Assembly: GCA_963965975.1 (NCBI GenBank)
Contig: OZ014411.1
Span: forward strand, 11,901,001-11,965,000
Length of the DNA: 64,000 nt
Direction of reading: 5' to 3'
Origin: Xestospongia bergquistia
Lineage: Eukaryota > Porifera > Demospongiae > Haplosclerida > Petrosiidae
Position numbers and translations under genes: made by a program. Under the pieces are notes generated by a model. That model made no database searches and was not told where the DNA came from. It worked only from the letters and a program-made list of their open reading frames with translations. Of this stretch, positions 12,628 through 24,155 are shown piece after piece. Every line of letters starts with the position of its first letter. Position 1 is the stretch's first letter.

Positions 12628-15221
12628 TCACATAATTACTTTCAGATACTCAACTGTCATCTCGTCATCATTCTTCTCTACATCAGTGACATATATTGGT
12701 AATCCATTGTTGACATCATTATTATTAACTACAATATAAACAGGTGCTTCATCTTCATTGTTATCTTCTTGATTGTCATTATCTCTTACATGTACATTCA
12801 TGTCATATAATTTACTTTCATCTGTAGTAGTGTCATCTCTGTATCATAAGCATCAATGCTGTAGTTGATAACTTATAATAAACATTACATTTTTACCTTG
12901 ATGACATATATTGTTCTGTATATTTGCTTTGTGGTTTCATTATGCCACTAAAAATGTTGACAAATACATTCTATTATTTTATTGGAATTAAAAATTACAC
13001 TAACTTGACAAGGAAGAACATATATTTAAAATATTGACTTTAGAACTTACATTTTTTCGTTTTTTCTTTTACATCTTAGCAACCATAAACAGCTTATAAT
13101 TAACACAATGACAGTAATAACATTAGTGAGAAGTAGAAATACCACCACAATAATTGACCATGAATTATCTTCAAAAGTACAGCTTTTTGATTGAGAACTC
13201 AGAATTGCATTAACTGATGATGGTGTCACTTCATTGACGTATATAATGAATGGAATAATCCAAATTTAAAACAATGAATTATATCATTGTGATTACTTAC
13301 CATGTAATAACATTATTGATGCCAATTGATAATGTCAATGATGGTTATATAATGAAAGAAATAAAGCAATTTTAAAAATATTACTATAAAAGGTAATTAG
13401 TTATTTATACTGATAAATTGTATCTTGCGTCAGAAGATTGCTATGGAAACTAGAACTCATGTGTATTACTCACTGTATAATTTGTTGGTATGTTGTACTA
13501 TTACAAAGCAACAGATTACACAGTGAGTAAACTACATGAACTTTGTATTCCATAAATATCCATCATTGAATTAGTTGTCCAATAACGTATACTCTGTTAC
13601 GTTGAGAATGGACACTAACTCAGTATTATAAGTATGGCTAAGAAGAGGTTAAAGAAAAAAGGTTTTCACCATTTAAAATGCTTTGAAAGTCCGCAAATTT
13701 TATCAAACGTCTATTTTGATGAAAATCTAGTTAATCAGAACTCCCGTATTAAGTCAATTGTCATCTTCGCATCCATCATCACACGCACTTTGTATATTAT
13801 TAACGAGCCTCACGCAAACGTTCTCCAACAAGTTCAGAATCTGTTGAATATACCTTTAGTATAAAGTAAGACAGAGACAACTACAAGGAAGTACGTAAAA
13901 CAGTGCAACAACGACGCCACGCCCAAGTTAAGTTGATGACGTTTAATAATTGCGATTCCAATAAACCTCAACTGAAACAGAGTACATTAATTTCTACAGC
14001 AATATGAACTATGACATTTGATAAGTTACCTGCAATGACATCACTCCATTCACTTGGAAGTGTATGTTCCTCATTTGAATATGACACTACAAAGAAACTG
14101 TAGTTTTGACTATTAGATAAACCTCTAATGATCAGTTCAGTATTGTTAGTCACTCCTATACTGAATGTTCTACAATAACAATCATTAACACCATAGAAGA
14201 CCTCATAACCAGCTATTAATGGATTGTTATTAACTGGTGGAGACCATGTGATCAGAACTTCAGAGTAATTGATCCACTTTGCTGTGGCATTTAATGGTTT
14301 CTTAGCAACTATAATAAATGTTTATTATGTTGTCTTGTGTTTTTGTACATACCTTTAACATATATATTATTGTAATCAGGATAGGCTTGATCTGTATATT
14401 TGTAGTACTTGTCCTCAACTCTAGAGTTAGATACAGAACAATTGTACCATCCTTCATCTCTTGATTGAAATAGAAGCTCTACTAAAATTTTAGTTGGTAG
14501 TTGATATGAGAGAATAATCTGTGTAATATTGGGATAGATCAAAGTATCATTTAGTGTACAGTTAATATATGTTGCTGTTCCATTTGTAACATTGAAGGAT
14601 ATCAGGAATGATGAATGATCTCTTGTGGATAGTAATGACTTGAATGTTGTTTCAATGATCTTAGGTCCTCCTGAACACATTAATAAAACTATTATTGATT
14701 GGTAATTCAATTTAACTCACTGTTGTTTTCATAAGTATTCATATTGTACAGTGCTATTATTAATGTTTGATTTACATTACATTCATCTTGTATAACACAT
14801 CTATAAATACCCTCAGAATTATTCAGCCAAACATCATGATATAGTCCAATCTGTCCTAACATATGCACAGAATATAATGGTGATGAGTCATCTACTGTAG
14901 ACACTTGAGTACCATTAGGATTATACCAAACTCCAATATCATACTCATTTTTAGCGCTTTGACACCACAAGGTATCATTTAATCCATCATTGTTTGTATT
15001 ATCTTGATAAAAATGATTTGCAGGTATCATGGAATTATTTGGATAAGATACATTATTGTACTCCACATACAATCGTACTCCTGTATATCAAAGTATATAA
15101 TATAATTAGTTAACGTATTTTAAAAAATCTTACCTTTGTAAGGCAATGGAGGTAGATCATTAGACCTGGCCAATAATGGCATTAGTACACTAACTGTAAG
15201 ATAAAACAAGATAGTTGACAT
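12628..15221 (-). CDS. Ig-Ig-FN3 transmembrane receptor with ITIM-like tail, copy C
   Basis: Seven exons join in frame to 489 aa: 15134-15221, 14721-15080, 14353-14670, 14030-14308, 13051-13213, 12897-12947 and 12628-12838, with the same phases as copy B. The signal peptide reads MSTILFYLTVSVLMPLLA. Ig domain 1 has LWC, VWY and IYRC; Ig domain 2 has INC and DEGWYNC; an FN3 domain follows. The helix spans about residues 368-392 (WSIIVVVFLLLTNV and on). The tail carries APVYIVV, LPIYVTDV and, near the end, VEYLKV, an ITIM consensus. The exons and short introns from the signal peptide through FN3 are nearly identical to copy B, but the membrane and tail exons are strongly diverged. A cell-surface recognition role with SH2-phosphatase-type signalling is inferred from the motif only. 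Confidence 0.82.
13634..13864 (+). CDS. Small antisense ORF in receptor C intron (76 aa)
   Basis: This is the duplicate of the frame at 5305-5535, with the same length and position in the intron. It differs at four residues (positions 8, 25, 55 and 62). It is unrecognised; a real gene is possible but not shown. Confidence 0.3.
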   Translation: MAKKRLKKKGFHHLKCFESPQILSNVYFDENLVNQNSRIKSIVIFASIITRTLYIINEPHANVLQQVQNLLNIPLV

Positions 15222-16779
15222 CATAATTTCTGCCAGTCTGCTCGTAGCTAGTCGCAGAATATTTATTATTCATCTGCTAGATGACATGGATGATCTGATA
15301 CATGCTGTGGTGACATCACTTCCTGTTATGTCCTCTACCAGATAGAGTGAGTAGAATGATAAATAAAAGGTTGATTTACATATATTCAATATAATATATC
15401 TTTAAATATGCTATCTAAGGTGTCATATATTAATTCTTATGTCTTCAATAGTCATATATTTGTTTCCAAATTTTTGCTTTATTTATAATTAGTGTTGTTT
15501 TAGTTAACTATAAATAAAATTAAACCATTTTAGTTTAGTCTAGTTATATTATATTTTATGAACAATAACTAACTAACACTATTGTGACAAATGATACGAC
15601 TAACTGTGAATGACTAAAATTATTTGCTGAGAGAGAAAAACTAAAGTTAAGTTTAATTAACTAAAACTCTGCTAGTAATTGATGCATACAAAGATTTGAA
15701 CCATAATATAATTAAGTTTTATTTGATGTAGATAAAGTGATGAACATTATTCAACTGCATGAACAGATCTACAGGCCAGTTATTATTCAAGGTTGTCATA
15801 CATTCATTTCTGTATTATGTACCTTCATTTATTTAATCTCTCCATACATTAGCACATGTAATAAGAGTTTGTTTTATTTAGTGCAAAATATAACTTTGTT
15901 ACACTAAGTATAACAGGTGTTACTGTCTAGCACTTTATCTGCATTATTACCAAAATATTATACTACAGGAAAAAATAACTAAAACTAACTAAAAAATTGT
16001 TCAAGGGCAAATAACTAACTAAAACTTATTGTTAATGGGCCAAAAAATAACTAAAACTACAAATATTTTCCAAGGGACATAAACTAGCTCTAACAAGCTA
16101 TAAGTAAGTATAGAAAAAAAGTGAAATAGCACTATTTATAATGTGTTTATACACTAATTGGAGTATAACAATTGGGTGATTATGTTCTGAAGAAATCAGT
16201 TAGTAGTGAAATGTAATTGATGTACTAAATGATAGGGATCTCCTCTCATTTAGAATAAAGAGGGTGAAGATGATGAAGAAGATGATGAGGAAAGTGAAAA
16301 GCTTGTGCCAAGATGGCGAGGTGGACAATTGAACCCTGTAGCATGATCCATTACATTTACTCATACCAATTTTTGTCTTACTGAAAATTTGGTCTAGGAT
16401 GAAATTTCTCAGGATAATTTTTATCCTATGATAAAATATTTTAGACAAAATATTTCAAGTCAATTTCTATACTAAGACTAATGAGTAGATAGACAGTAAA
16501 TTATTCATGTTAGGCAAAACACAGGAATTAGTAGTAATGATCATGTTCAATAATGCAAACCTTATTTTAATTGAAGATATCATGAATATATATTTTTTGT
16601 CATAAAAATAGTAACACACATTTAATACAAAAAATAAGTAAAAAATATAAAGTCGACACTAACTTCTCAAAAACAATGAGGTAGGACAAAGAATTAAGGG
16701 ATGCAACTATTACAATACTAACATGTATCTTTATTGTTACACACTATATATGGTACATTCACATATAAATCATTTGATA
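15222..16779. other. Receptor C upstream region, repeats
   Basis: 15222-16090 is homologous to the region upstream of receptor B and includes two zones of aactaaaact-type repeats (15490-15680, 15960-16060). At 16248-16350 the plus strand has a short acidic frame after a possible tcatttag acceptor (EGEDDEEDDEE, then a stop at about 16345), perhaps a stray exon. No gene can be supported. Confidence 0.45.
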
Positions 16780-17613
16780 CCACTCTTTGTATGTATCACA
16801 TTTGATCACTTAGTCATCCTACACAAACAATATATGGAATATTTAAAACATTTTAATGTATTTAAACATATAAGTAAATTAATGGCTATGTTACAAAAGT
16901 AGCCATTAAAATACTTCATTTCTTACATCACAAATAATAGGGTTGTTACTTGTGATTTAAAAAATTCTTTTTGTGGATATTAACCAGTGTCTATCTAAGT
17001 ACATCATATTTTTATGATACCAGTAATGCAATCGTTTGTGTAGGTGGTATTTTTATATTGTTTGGGTTTTAGTTCTTTAAGTATCAGTTAATTCATGTTG
17101 TAGCTATCACATCTAATGTTTTAATATTGGCGAAAATTATTAATAGTTACATTAGCTATTAGAACTAGGCATGGACTTATGATATTGGCTGAAATAAATC
17201 AGCAATGTCGTTTACATTTTATTACTTGTTCTAGTGTTCTCAAATATTATTTTGATAAAGATATATCAACATAATAAAATAATATGCTTCTCTTATTGGA
17301 TGGCAGTTTTCTGTTGACTTTTGATTTTGTATGTGAGATGACACTTGTATTACATTAAGCTGTGTCCCATTGTTGATAGTAAATATTGGATATTGTAGAT
17401 GTGTCCCTCCAAAATATGCAAAACTCTTAAAACAAAGCAAATTTTCAGTATGACAATTCAATAAGCATTACGTAGTTGTTTGTGAAGCTATGGATTCTTA
17501 TGTTGAGACCGCCTGCCATTAAACATATTCATAATTGCCTTTAATGAGATTCATAACAGACAGGGTTGCGCCCCACAAGAGCTTGAAGACAAAATCTGCA
17601 GTACATATAAAAG

Positions 17614-17993
17614 GAAACGAAAACAACCTTGGATAGGTTGTGTTGTGGGCCAGCGTTCTGCAATGCATCAGACCTCTGAGATGGTTACCAGCATACTCTT
17701 CGGAGTATCCGAAAGGCCGACTAGGATAGGGCTGGTAGTCTCCCTTTAAACGAGATGAGGCTGGTGTATTTGTGGTTCCCGGTTCCTGAATGCGACATTC
17801 CCTAAGAGCTGGAATCCCGTACGGCTGGTTTTAAGTTAGGGCGATGCTCCAGCCAGGATTACCTCGCGAAGACGAGGGTTACCAAGCCAGGTGGCGGTCC
17901 CAGCTAGCAATAGCAGGGAATCCTGGAGCCTAAGTGGAAGCCTGAGTGGGTGAGCGAGTAGGAATCGTTTGGGCAACACAACATGTTTTTTTT
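17614..17993 (+). ncRNA. Putative structured Pol III-type RNA, unit 1
   Basis: This is a GC-rich block of about 380 bases in AT-rich surroundings. A TATAAAAG box lies just upstream (17606-17613) and a T8 run closes it (17986-17993), as in Pol III genes with an external TATA box. Visible pairing: TACCAGC (17686-17692) with GCTGGTA (17731-17737) encloses the hairpin ATACTC-TTCG-GAGTAT (17693-17708); GGCTGG (17823-17828) pairs with CCAGCC (17849-17854); and a CCTCG/CGAGG hairpin lies at 17862-17877. The core is identical to the distant inverted copy except at that last hairpin. No clear A or B box was seen, and it does not match SRP, 7SK, RNase P/MRP or U3 RNA as far as I can recall them. It is a candidate new RNA; expression is not shown. 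Confidence 0.5.
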
Positions 17994-18135
17994 ATAAATC
18001 TAACTTTTTTATAAAATCTAACTAACCACTGGGAAGGAATGTAGATATAACGAGTCAGTGTTTTATAAAGAACATTCCACAAACTTCCTTTAAGTTGTAT
18101 GGTATACATAAAACATCCAATTGGTATTACAGAGC

Positions 18136-18312
18136 CAGGCCCGTACACAGGGTTCTGAAAAGGGGGGTGACAAAGCTTCATTGACTCATTAGCAATTTAA
18201 CACCATTGAAAGCTTTGCTTTGTCATCCTAAGCAAAACAAACATGAATAATTAATTATTAAGCTCAAAAGTCACCCCCCTGTCACCCCCCCCCCCCCCTG
18301 TGTACAGGCCTG
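18136..18312. mobile_element. Small TIR element nested in repeat R, unit 1
   Basis: 177 bases lie between CAGGCCCGTACACAGGG and its inverse CCCTGTGTACAGGCCTG, flanked by agagc/aaagc. It contains a poly-C run. The inverted copy of R at 59500-60262 lacks it and reads straight through the target (ttacaaagcatagc), which is direct evidence of insertion. The same insertion is present in units 2 and 3, so it predates the triplication. The superfamily is not assigned; the apparent target duplication is 5 bases (AAAGC). Confidence 0.85.
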
Positions 18313-18455
18313 AAAGCATAGCATAAATTTTATGAGATAATAATTATTTAACTGGTTTAACAAGTTTGACTGGTTTATTAGATGTGTTCAAATTTTGATA
18401 TTGACAATATGTTTAAAAAATTAAGACATTACATTAAAAATATTAGTTATGGCTA

Positions 18456-20290
18456 ATATTGTTGTTCACTCTCTAGTCCTGTTTACTTATTATTGCATCA
18501 CAGATGAAGAGAACAACAGACTGTCAGCTAGAGGCCTGAAAGAACTAAAACAGACAAAAATACAAAATCTTCGTCAAGCTCTTACAAAAGGTGAAAATCT
18601 AAACCAGGTTACTTAATACCACCTACTGTTGCCTACTGAACAAGCCCACCACAACTTTCACCCAACTCATGGACCTGCATCATATGCTCAATGAATACAT
18701 CCGAAATTAATAGAGAAAATCTATGAACTAGTTACTGAAGGAGTAACAGATATTCAAGATGTGAAACGGGCTTTAAAGCATCATGTCTTACATGTCTTGT
18801 GCCCAGAAACAAAGCCAGAACTGACTAATCGAGCATATTTTCCCACTAAAGTTGATGTCCATAACCATGTATACAAAGCTCAACGTGCCTGTCAACTTAG
18901 CAAGCTGAAAATAGACCAATGGAGGAAGGACAGTCCAGGATCTTCATTCTTCTTTCGTTCATTCAAGGAAGCTGAAGAAGAGAATAGAGGTACACAAGAG
19001 AGTTTTGAACAGAATCTATCGTATTATATAAGAGTAATGCATACCTGAGTACAGACAGCACAGCTATTAATGATTACTTTCAGGGAACAGGCAGCACTGA
19101 AGTACAAGAAGAGAGTTCCATTTCGACCCCCATTCCTAATGAAAAACCTATCCATTCAACCATTCCTGTGAAAAAGGTACATGTACATGTACATAAATGT
19201 ATATACAGCTTAGTTGTACATACACATGTAGAACAACCTTGTCCCACCTTGTACATGTACCATTCATGCATATATATGATACTATACATGTACTTGTTCA
19301 TACCATATAAACCTGTACAGTACATGCAATGATCAAAGGCATTGATTAAAAAAATTCCATGTTGGCACACTGTAAACGGCTATTCACTACTCTATAGACA
19401 CTGATTCAGTCACTCAAGCAAGAGGGAGAACGTGCTAGAGTAGCTTTAAAGGTGCTAGAGACTCTCACCTATAGTTGTACAAGCCCAAGTGATCTTAATG
19501 AACTAACTGTGAAAGTAGAAGAGCTGATCAATTCAATCAGGAAAAACATCCCAAGACATGAACGCCTAATACTGTGACCTGAAGCAAGAAAAGCTATGAG
19601 AAAAAGAGACCAAAAAATATGTAGAAAGTACAGACACCTGCCGTATTTAGTAAAGAGTGGTCGTGCTAAGAATGACTGGCATTACAAAGGTTGTGTTGGA
19701 ACAAAGGCAACCAATCTTAGGAAGGTACATGTATATATTGTTACATAGTAACTTAGACAAAATAATACCATGTGCAAATATTAATAATATTTTATTATTG
19801 TTGTTTATAGAAAGCACAAAAACAAGGAGATGTCCAACCAGTATGTTCCAACTATACTCACAGATTACAATTTACATAGTCATCTGTTAGTAATTCACTG
19901 ATTTTATTTTTTGAAAAAGGTGTGTCAATTCCGATCAATCAGACAAGAAAGGAACAGGTAAGGTATTGTAATATAGGCAAATGTACATACACATTGTAAA
20001 ACAAACATATACTGTACTCTTTGTTTTTAAAAGTGATAGAAGCCACATGTACATGTACATCAACAATTGTGGTACGTACATGCACACATATATACATGTA
20101 GAATTGTAGATGGATTGCTTAAACTTACCTGTTATACATTATAAGGAGTTAAGAGGAAAAGAGCATGTGGTCAGTGCACTGGTTGTCTCGTGGATGATTG
20201 TGGAGAGTGCCCTTTATGTAAGGATATAAGCCCAAGTTTGCTGGTCTTGGACGGAAGAAGAAAAGATACGTAAGACGGAATTGTACAAAG
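18456..20290 (+). pseudogene. CARF-like gene with CXXC finger, broken copy 1
   Basis: Exon-like pieces read TDEENNRLSARGLKELKQTK (18503-18562), HPKLIEKIYELVTEGVTDI (about 18700-18760), then ALKHHVLHVLCPETKPELTN with RAYFPTKVDVHNHVYKAQRA and SSFFFR (18767-18957), resembling the conserved region of calcium-responsive transcription factor (CARF) proteins. Further exons are rich in Glu and Lys (about 19083-19178 and 19395-19722). At 20145-20280 a CXXC zinc finger reads RACGQCTGCLVDDCGECPLC, then PKFAGLGRKKKR and RRNC in a shifted frame. Lesions: CGA to TGA stops in AQRIHPK (about 18693) and in LRPEAR (about 19576), and a 2-base insertion inside the CXXC finger (about 20226-20229). The intact parent must lie outside the window. 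Confidence 0.7.
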
Positions 20291-20529
20291 TTGGCAGCAT
20301 CAGGCACATCTATAGCCTAGATAATAAGTACACAATATACATACTCTTATGGTATACACTTCCTATGTGGTCAATTTCACAGATAACCTTCAACACTGAT
20401 GAAAGCTGCAATACCCGACTATGCAAAATGTTTAATTGACTTATTTATAGACTTTTTCAAATCATGTAAAATTAATAATATGTTAGTATCCTATTTTCTT
20501 TTGTTTTGTGAGTAAATAATGTTCCTGAA

Positions 20530-21858
20530 TGCATTTGTACTGTAATGTTTTCAACTGTCTACTGATCATGACTGACAAAAGTATCAAAATTAACAGCTCT
20601 TATATGTTCTCTAAGTCTAACAATAATGTTACAAAAATGTACTGCATAAATCTAATTACTCCTTTTTTACATTCATGTAATTACTTCCTAATAACTGAAA
20701 AATTATCTTATTTTATCCTCACTGAGTCGTTTAAAGTGCAATGCATTGGTGATTCATTGTGGTCTTTCTTTTTATCAACTACTGAAAAAACATGTAATAC
20801 ATGTTGATTGTCATCTTTATCATTGTCATTATCTTTTAAGTGTAAATTCTCATAAGGTAACTTCGTTTCAACTGTAGTAGCATTTCTTACCGCATGATAA
20901 GGTACATATATATGACACTTGAGGATATGTATATATATGTGTATCATCTATGATATTTGCTCAGATATGATATATATGATTAACTGAACATAGATATATA
21001 TACTACATCTATACCTTATAGGGTAAAGATGTGACAGTTGTTTTTACAACACCTATGGGATACCATATCATATATATCAAATATAATTACTTCCTGATAA
21101 CTGAACCATCCATCTTTCTTCCCTACAGCATTTAAATTGGAATATATTGATAATAAATATTTTGTGGTTACTTAGCATACTCACATTCATTGTCATCTTT
21201 CTTCTTATTACCTACTACATAAAGATAGATTGCCATCTTCTTCATTCAACTGTAGTATTATCTCTGTATTTGTAAGCTCTAACATTGTTTTGAAAATAAT
21301 ACTTATAGCAATATTACATTATGACAATTATTGTCCTGTATATTCATTTTTTGTGGTTTCATTATTTCATTAGAAATGTCTGACAAACACATTCTATTCT
21401 TAATTTAATAGAAATTAATAATTATGCTAACTTTTATGGACACGGAACTATTTTAAAATGAACTTAACACTTACTTATATAGTAAAGAAATAAGCCAATT
21501 ATATAATTATGGCATATTGCATTATAATAAGTTACCTGCATTGAGTGTAGTGACATCATTGATCTTAGTTGATGACAAAGTTGATGATGACAGTTTTACT
21601 GCATTAACTGATATCACTTTGCTGTGGCATTTAATGGTTTCTTAGCAACTATAATAAGTGATTATTATGTTGTCTTGTGTTTTTATACATACCTTTAACA
21701 TATATATTATTTTGAGCAGGATAGACTTGATCTGTATATTTGTAGTACTTGTCCTCAACTCTAGTGTTAGATACAGAACAATTGTACCATCCTTCATCTC
21801 TTGATTGAAGTAGAAGCTCTACTAAAATGTAAATTTGTAGTTGATATGAGAGAATAAT
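20530..21858 (-). pseudogene. Receptor fragments, unit 1
   Basis: Pieces of receptor genes are present: a tail exon at about 20710-20890 (RNATTVETKLPYENLHLKDN), a second decayed tail at about 21090-21270 with an early stop, a Ser/Thr-rich stalk exon at 21533-21605 joined directly to the first bases of an FN3 exon (the rest of FN3 and the membrane exon are deleted), and part of Ig domain 2 at 21694-21858. In the first tail the tyrosine motifs are gone: VYAVV reads VFSVV and PVYYN reads PMHCT. Ig domain 2 stops abruptly at the edge of unit 2. Two tails in a row imply two original genes. Confidence 0.75.
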
Positions 21859-22017
21859 CATTTGATACCACTCTTTGTATGTATCACATTTGATCACTTA
21901 GTCATCCTACACAAACAATATATGGAATATTTAAAACATTTTAATGTCTTTAAACATATAGGTAAATTAATGGCTATGTTACAAAGGTAGCCATTAAAAT
22001 ACTTCATTTCTTACATC

Positions 22018-22622
22018 CAGACATGGGGCAAGCATTTACTGAAGTGCTTGAAGGACAACTTCAAGCATTCATAAAAGGGCTTAAGCACAAGCACAAGCAT
22101 TTATGCTTCCAAAAAATAAATGCTTGAAGCACAAATTCAAGCACTTAAAAATGCTTGAAGCACAAGCATTTTTAACCAAAAAATTCCTAACAATTCTTTT
22201 ATCTCAGTCAATTTTTAAAATACTTATTGTTAGATCGTATAAACATTAGTTATAGAATATAGTATCTGCCCGTCAGCACCTCTCTGGCCTAAAAATCTTG
22301 CTTGCCACACTAAACACCTACTCCATCACAGCAGAAGATACAGAACTCCCAACACGGTTGTAGCTATATTTGCTAATGATGGATAAACAGACTGATAGCA
22401 AAAGAGTATTAATAGATGTGCTAAGTGCACAAAGAACGTGCAGCCTTTGTGCTTAAAAGTGCTTATAAAGTGCTTTAAAGCACTAATGTTATAAAGTGCT
22501 TAAGCACAAGCACAAGCATAAATGCTTATATATAATAAATGCTTGAAAGCACCTCCAAGCACTCCAAAAATGTGTTTAAAGTGCTTTCAAGCACGAGAAC
22601 ACAAGTGCTTGCCCCATGTCTG
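22018..22622. mobile_element. hAT-like non-autonomous transposon, 605 bases
   Basis: The ends are CAGACATGGGGCAAGCA and its inverse (TGCTTGCCCCATGTCTG), flanked by a perfect 8-base duplication CTTACATC (22010-22017 and 22623-22630). Unit 1 has the uninterrupted target (tttcttacatcacaaataat, about 16920). The CAG..TGGGGCAAG end and 8-base target site fit the hAT superfamily. The inside has no coding frame but is packed with aagca(c)/(g)tgctt units in both orientations, like the subterminal motifs of hAT elements. Confidence 0.93.
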
Positions 22623-23204
22623 CTTACATCACAAATAATAGGGTTGTTACTTGTGATTAAAAAAATTCTTTTTGTGGATATTAACCAGTGTCTATCTAAG
22701 TACATCATATTTTTATGATACCAGTAATGCAATCGTTTGTGTAGGTGGTATTATTATATTGTTTGGGTTTTAGTTCTTTAAGTATCAGTTAATTCATGTT
22801 GTAGCTATCACATCTAATGTTCTAATATTGGCGAAAATTATTAATAGTTACATTAGCCATTAGAACTAGGCATGGACTTATGATATTGGCTGAAATAAAT
22901 CAGCAATGCTGTTTACATTTTATTACTTGTTCTAATGTTCTCAAATATTATTTTGATAAAGATATATCAACATAATAAAATAATATGCATCTCTTATTGG
23001 ATGGCAGTTTTCTGTTGACTTTTGATTTTGTATGCGAGATGACACTTGTATTACATTAAGCTGTGTCCCATTGTTGATAGTGAATATTGGATATTGTAGA
23101 TGTGTCCCTCCAAATTATGCAAAACTCTTAAAACAAAGCAAATTTTCAGTATGACAATTCAATAAGCATTACGTAGTTGTTTGAAAAGCTATGGATTCTT
23201 ATGT

Positions 23205-24155
23205 TGAGACTGCCTGCCATTAAACATATTCATAATTTCCGTTAATGAGATTCATAACAGACAGGGTTGCGCCCCACAAGAGCTTGAAGACAAAGTCTGC
23301 AGTACATATAAAAGGAAACGAAAACAACCTTGGATAGGTTGTGTTGTGGGCCAGCGTTCTGCAATGCATCAGACCTCTGAGATGGTTACCAGCATACTCT
23401 ACGGAGTATCCGAAAGGCCGACTAGGATAGGGCTGGTAGTCTCCCTTTAAACGAGAAGAGGCTGGTGTATTTGTGGTTCCCGGTTCCTGAATGCGACATT
23501 CCCTAAGAGCTGGAATCCCGTACGGCTGGTGTTAAGTTAGGGCGATGCTCCAGCCAGGATTACCTCGCGAAGACGAGGGTTACCAAGCCAGGTGGCGGTC
23601 CCAGCTAGCAATAGCAGGGAATCCTGGAGCCTAAGTGGAAGCCTGAGTGGGTGAGCGAGTAGGAATCGTTTGGGCAACACAACATGTTTTTTTAATAAAT
23701 CTAACTTTTTTATAAAATCTAACTAACCACTGGGAAGGAATGTAGATATAACGAGTCAGTGTTTTATAAAGAACATTCCACAAACTTCCTTTAAGTTGTA
23801 TGGTATACATAAAACATCCGATTGGTATTACAAAGCCAGACTCGTACACAGGGTTCTGAAAAGGAGTGTGACAAAGCTTCATTGACTCATTAGCAATTTA
23901 ACACCATTGAAAGCTTTGCTTTATCATCCTAAGCAAAACAAACATGAATAATTAATTATTAAGCTAAAAATTCACCCCCCTATCCCCCCCCCCCCCTTGT
24001 GTACAGGCCTGAAAGCATAGCATAAATTTTATCAGATAATAATGCTTTAACTGGTTTAACAAGTTTGACTGGTTTATTAGATGTGTTCAAATTTTGATAT
24101 TGACAATATGTTTAAAAAATTAAGACATTATATTAAAAATATTAGTTATGGCTAA
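23205..24155 (+). repeat. Repeat element R, unit 2 copy
   Basis: This copy is collinear with the unit 1 copy and includes the nested small TIR element at 23837-24011, here flanked by perfect AAAGC repeats (23832-23836 and 24012-24016). Confidence 0.8.
23315..23693 (+). ncRNA. Putative structured Pol III-type RNA, unit 2
   Basis: This is a second copy of the RNA-like core with a TATA box just upstream (23307-23314) and a T7 run at the end. The apical loop of the first hairpin is TACG instead of TTCG, so it remains in the UNCG tetraloop class and the stem is unchanged. One further change (ggttttaag to ggtgttaag) lies in an unpaired stretch. Same cautions as for unit 1. Confidence 0.45.

Larger units (their letters stand above)
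17505..18455 (+). repeat. Repeat element R, unit 1 copy
   Basis: Its limits come from comparison with the distant inverted copy at about 59500-60262: similarity begins near gcctgccattaaa and fades near ttagttatggcta. Copies in units 2 and 3 lie at about 23205-24155 and 32750-33705. No TIR, LTR or long frame was found. The 84-residue minus-strand frame shared by the units (17930-18181) is absent as a frame from the inverted copy. The element may be a SINE or a dispersed RNA gene with flanks. Confidence 0.7.
16780..21870. repeat. Segmental duplication unit 1
   Basis: This is the first of three direct units (unit 2: 21858-32265; unit 3: 32266-35260). The order is: a lead segment (16780-17500), the GC-rich repeat element with a nested small TIR element (17505-18455), a CARF-like pseudogene with a CXXC exon (18456-20290) and receptor fragments (20530-21858). 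Units align over kilobases with only scattered changes, so the triplication is recent. The lead segment has no gene of its own. Confidence 0.85.

Noticed and set aside
17930-18181. 83-84 residue minus-strand frame conserved in units 1-3 (MKLCH..)
   Set aside because: It is conserved only because the units are recent copies. It runs across the RNA-like core and the nested TIR element and is not kept in the inverted copy.
18280-18300. Poly-C run as a telomere-like or G-quadruplex regulatory signal
   Set aside because: It is part of the end of the nested TIR element and varies in length between units.
19080-19370. Cys/Tyr-rich minus-strand frames over the acatgtac repeats
   Set aside because: They arise from palindromic tgtacatgta repeats in an intron of the CARF-like pseudogene and are not conserved as frames.
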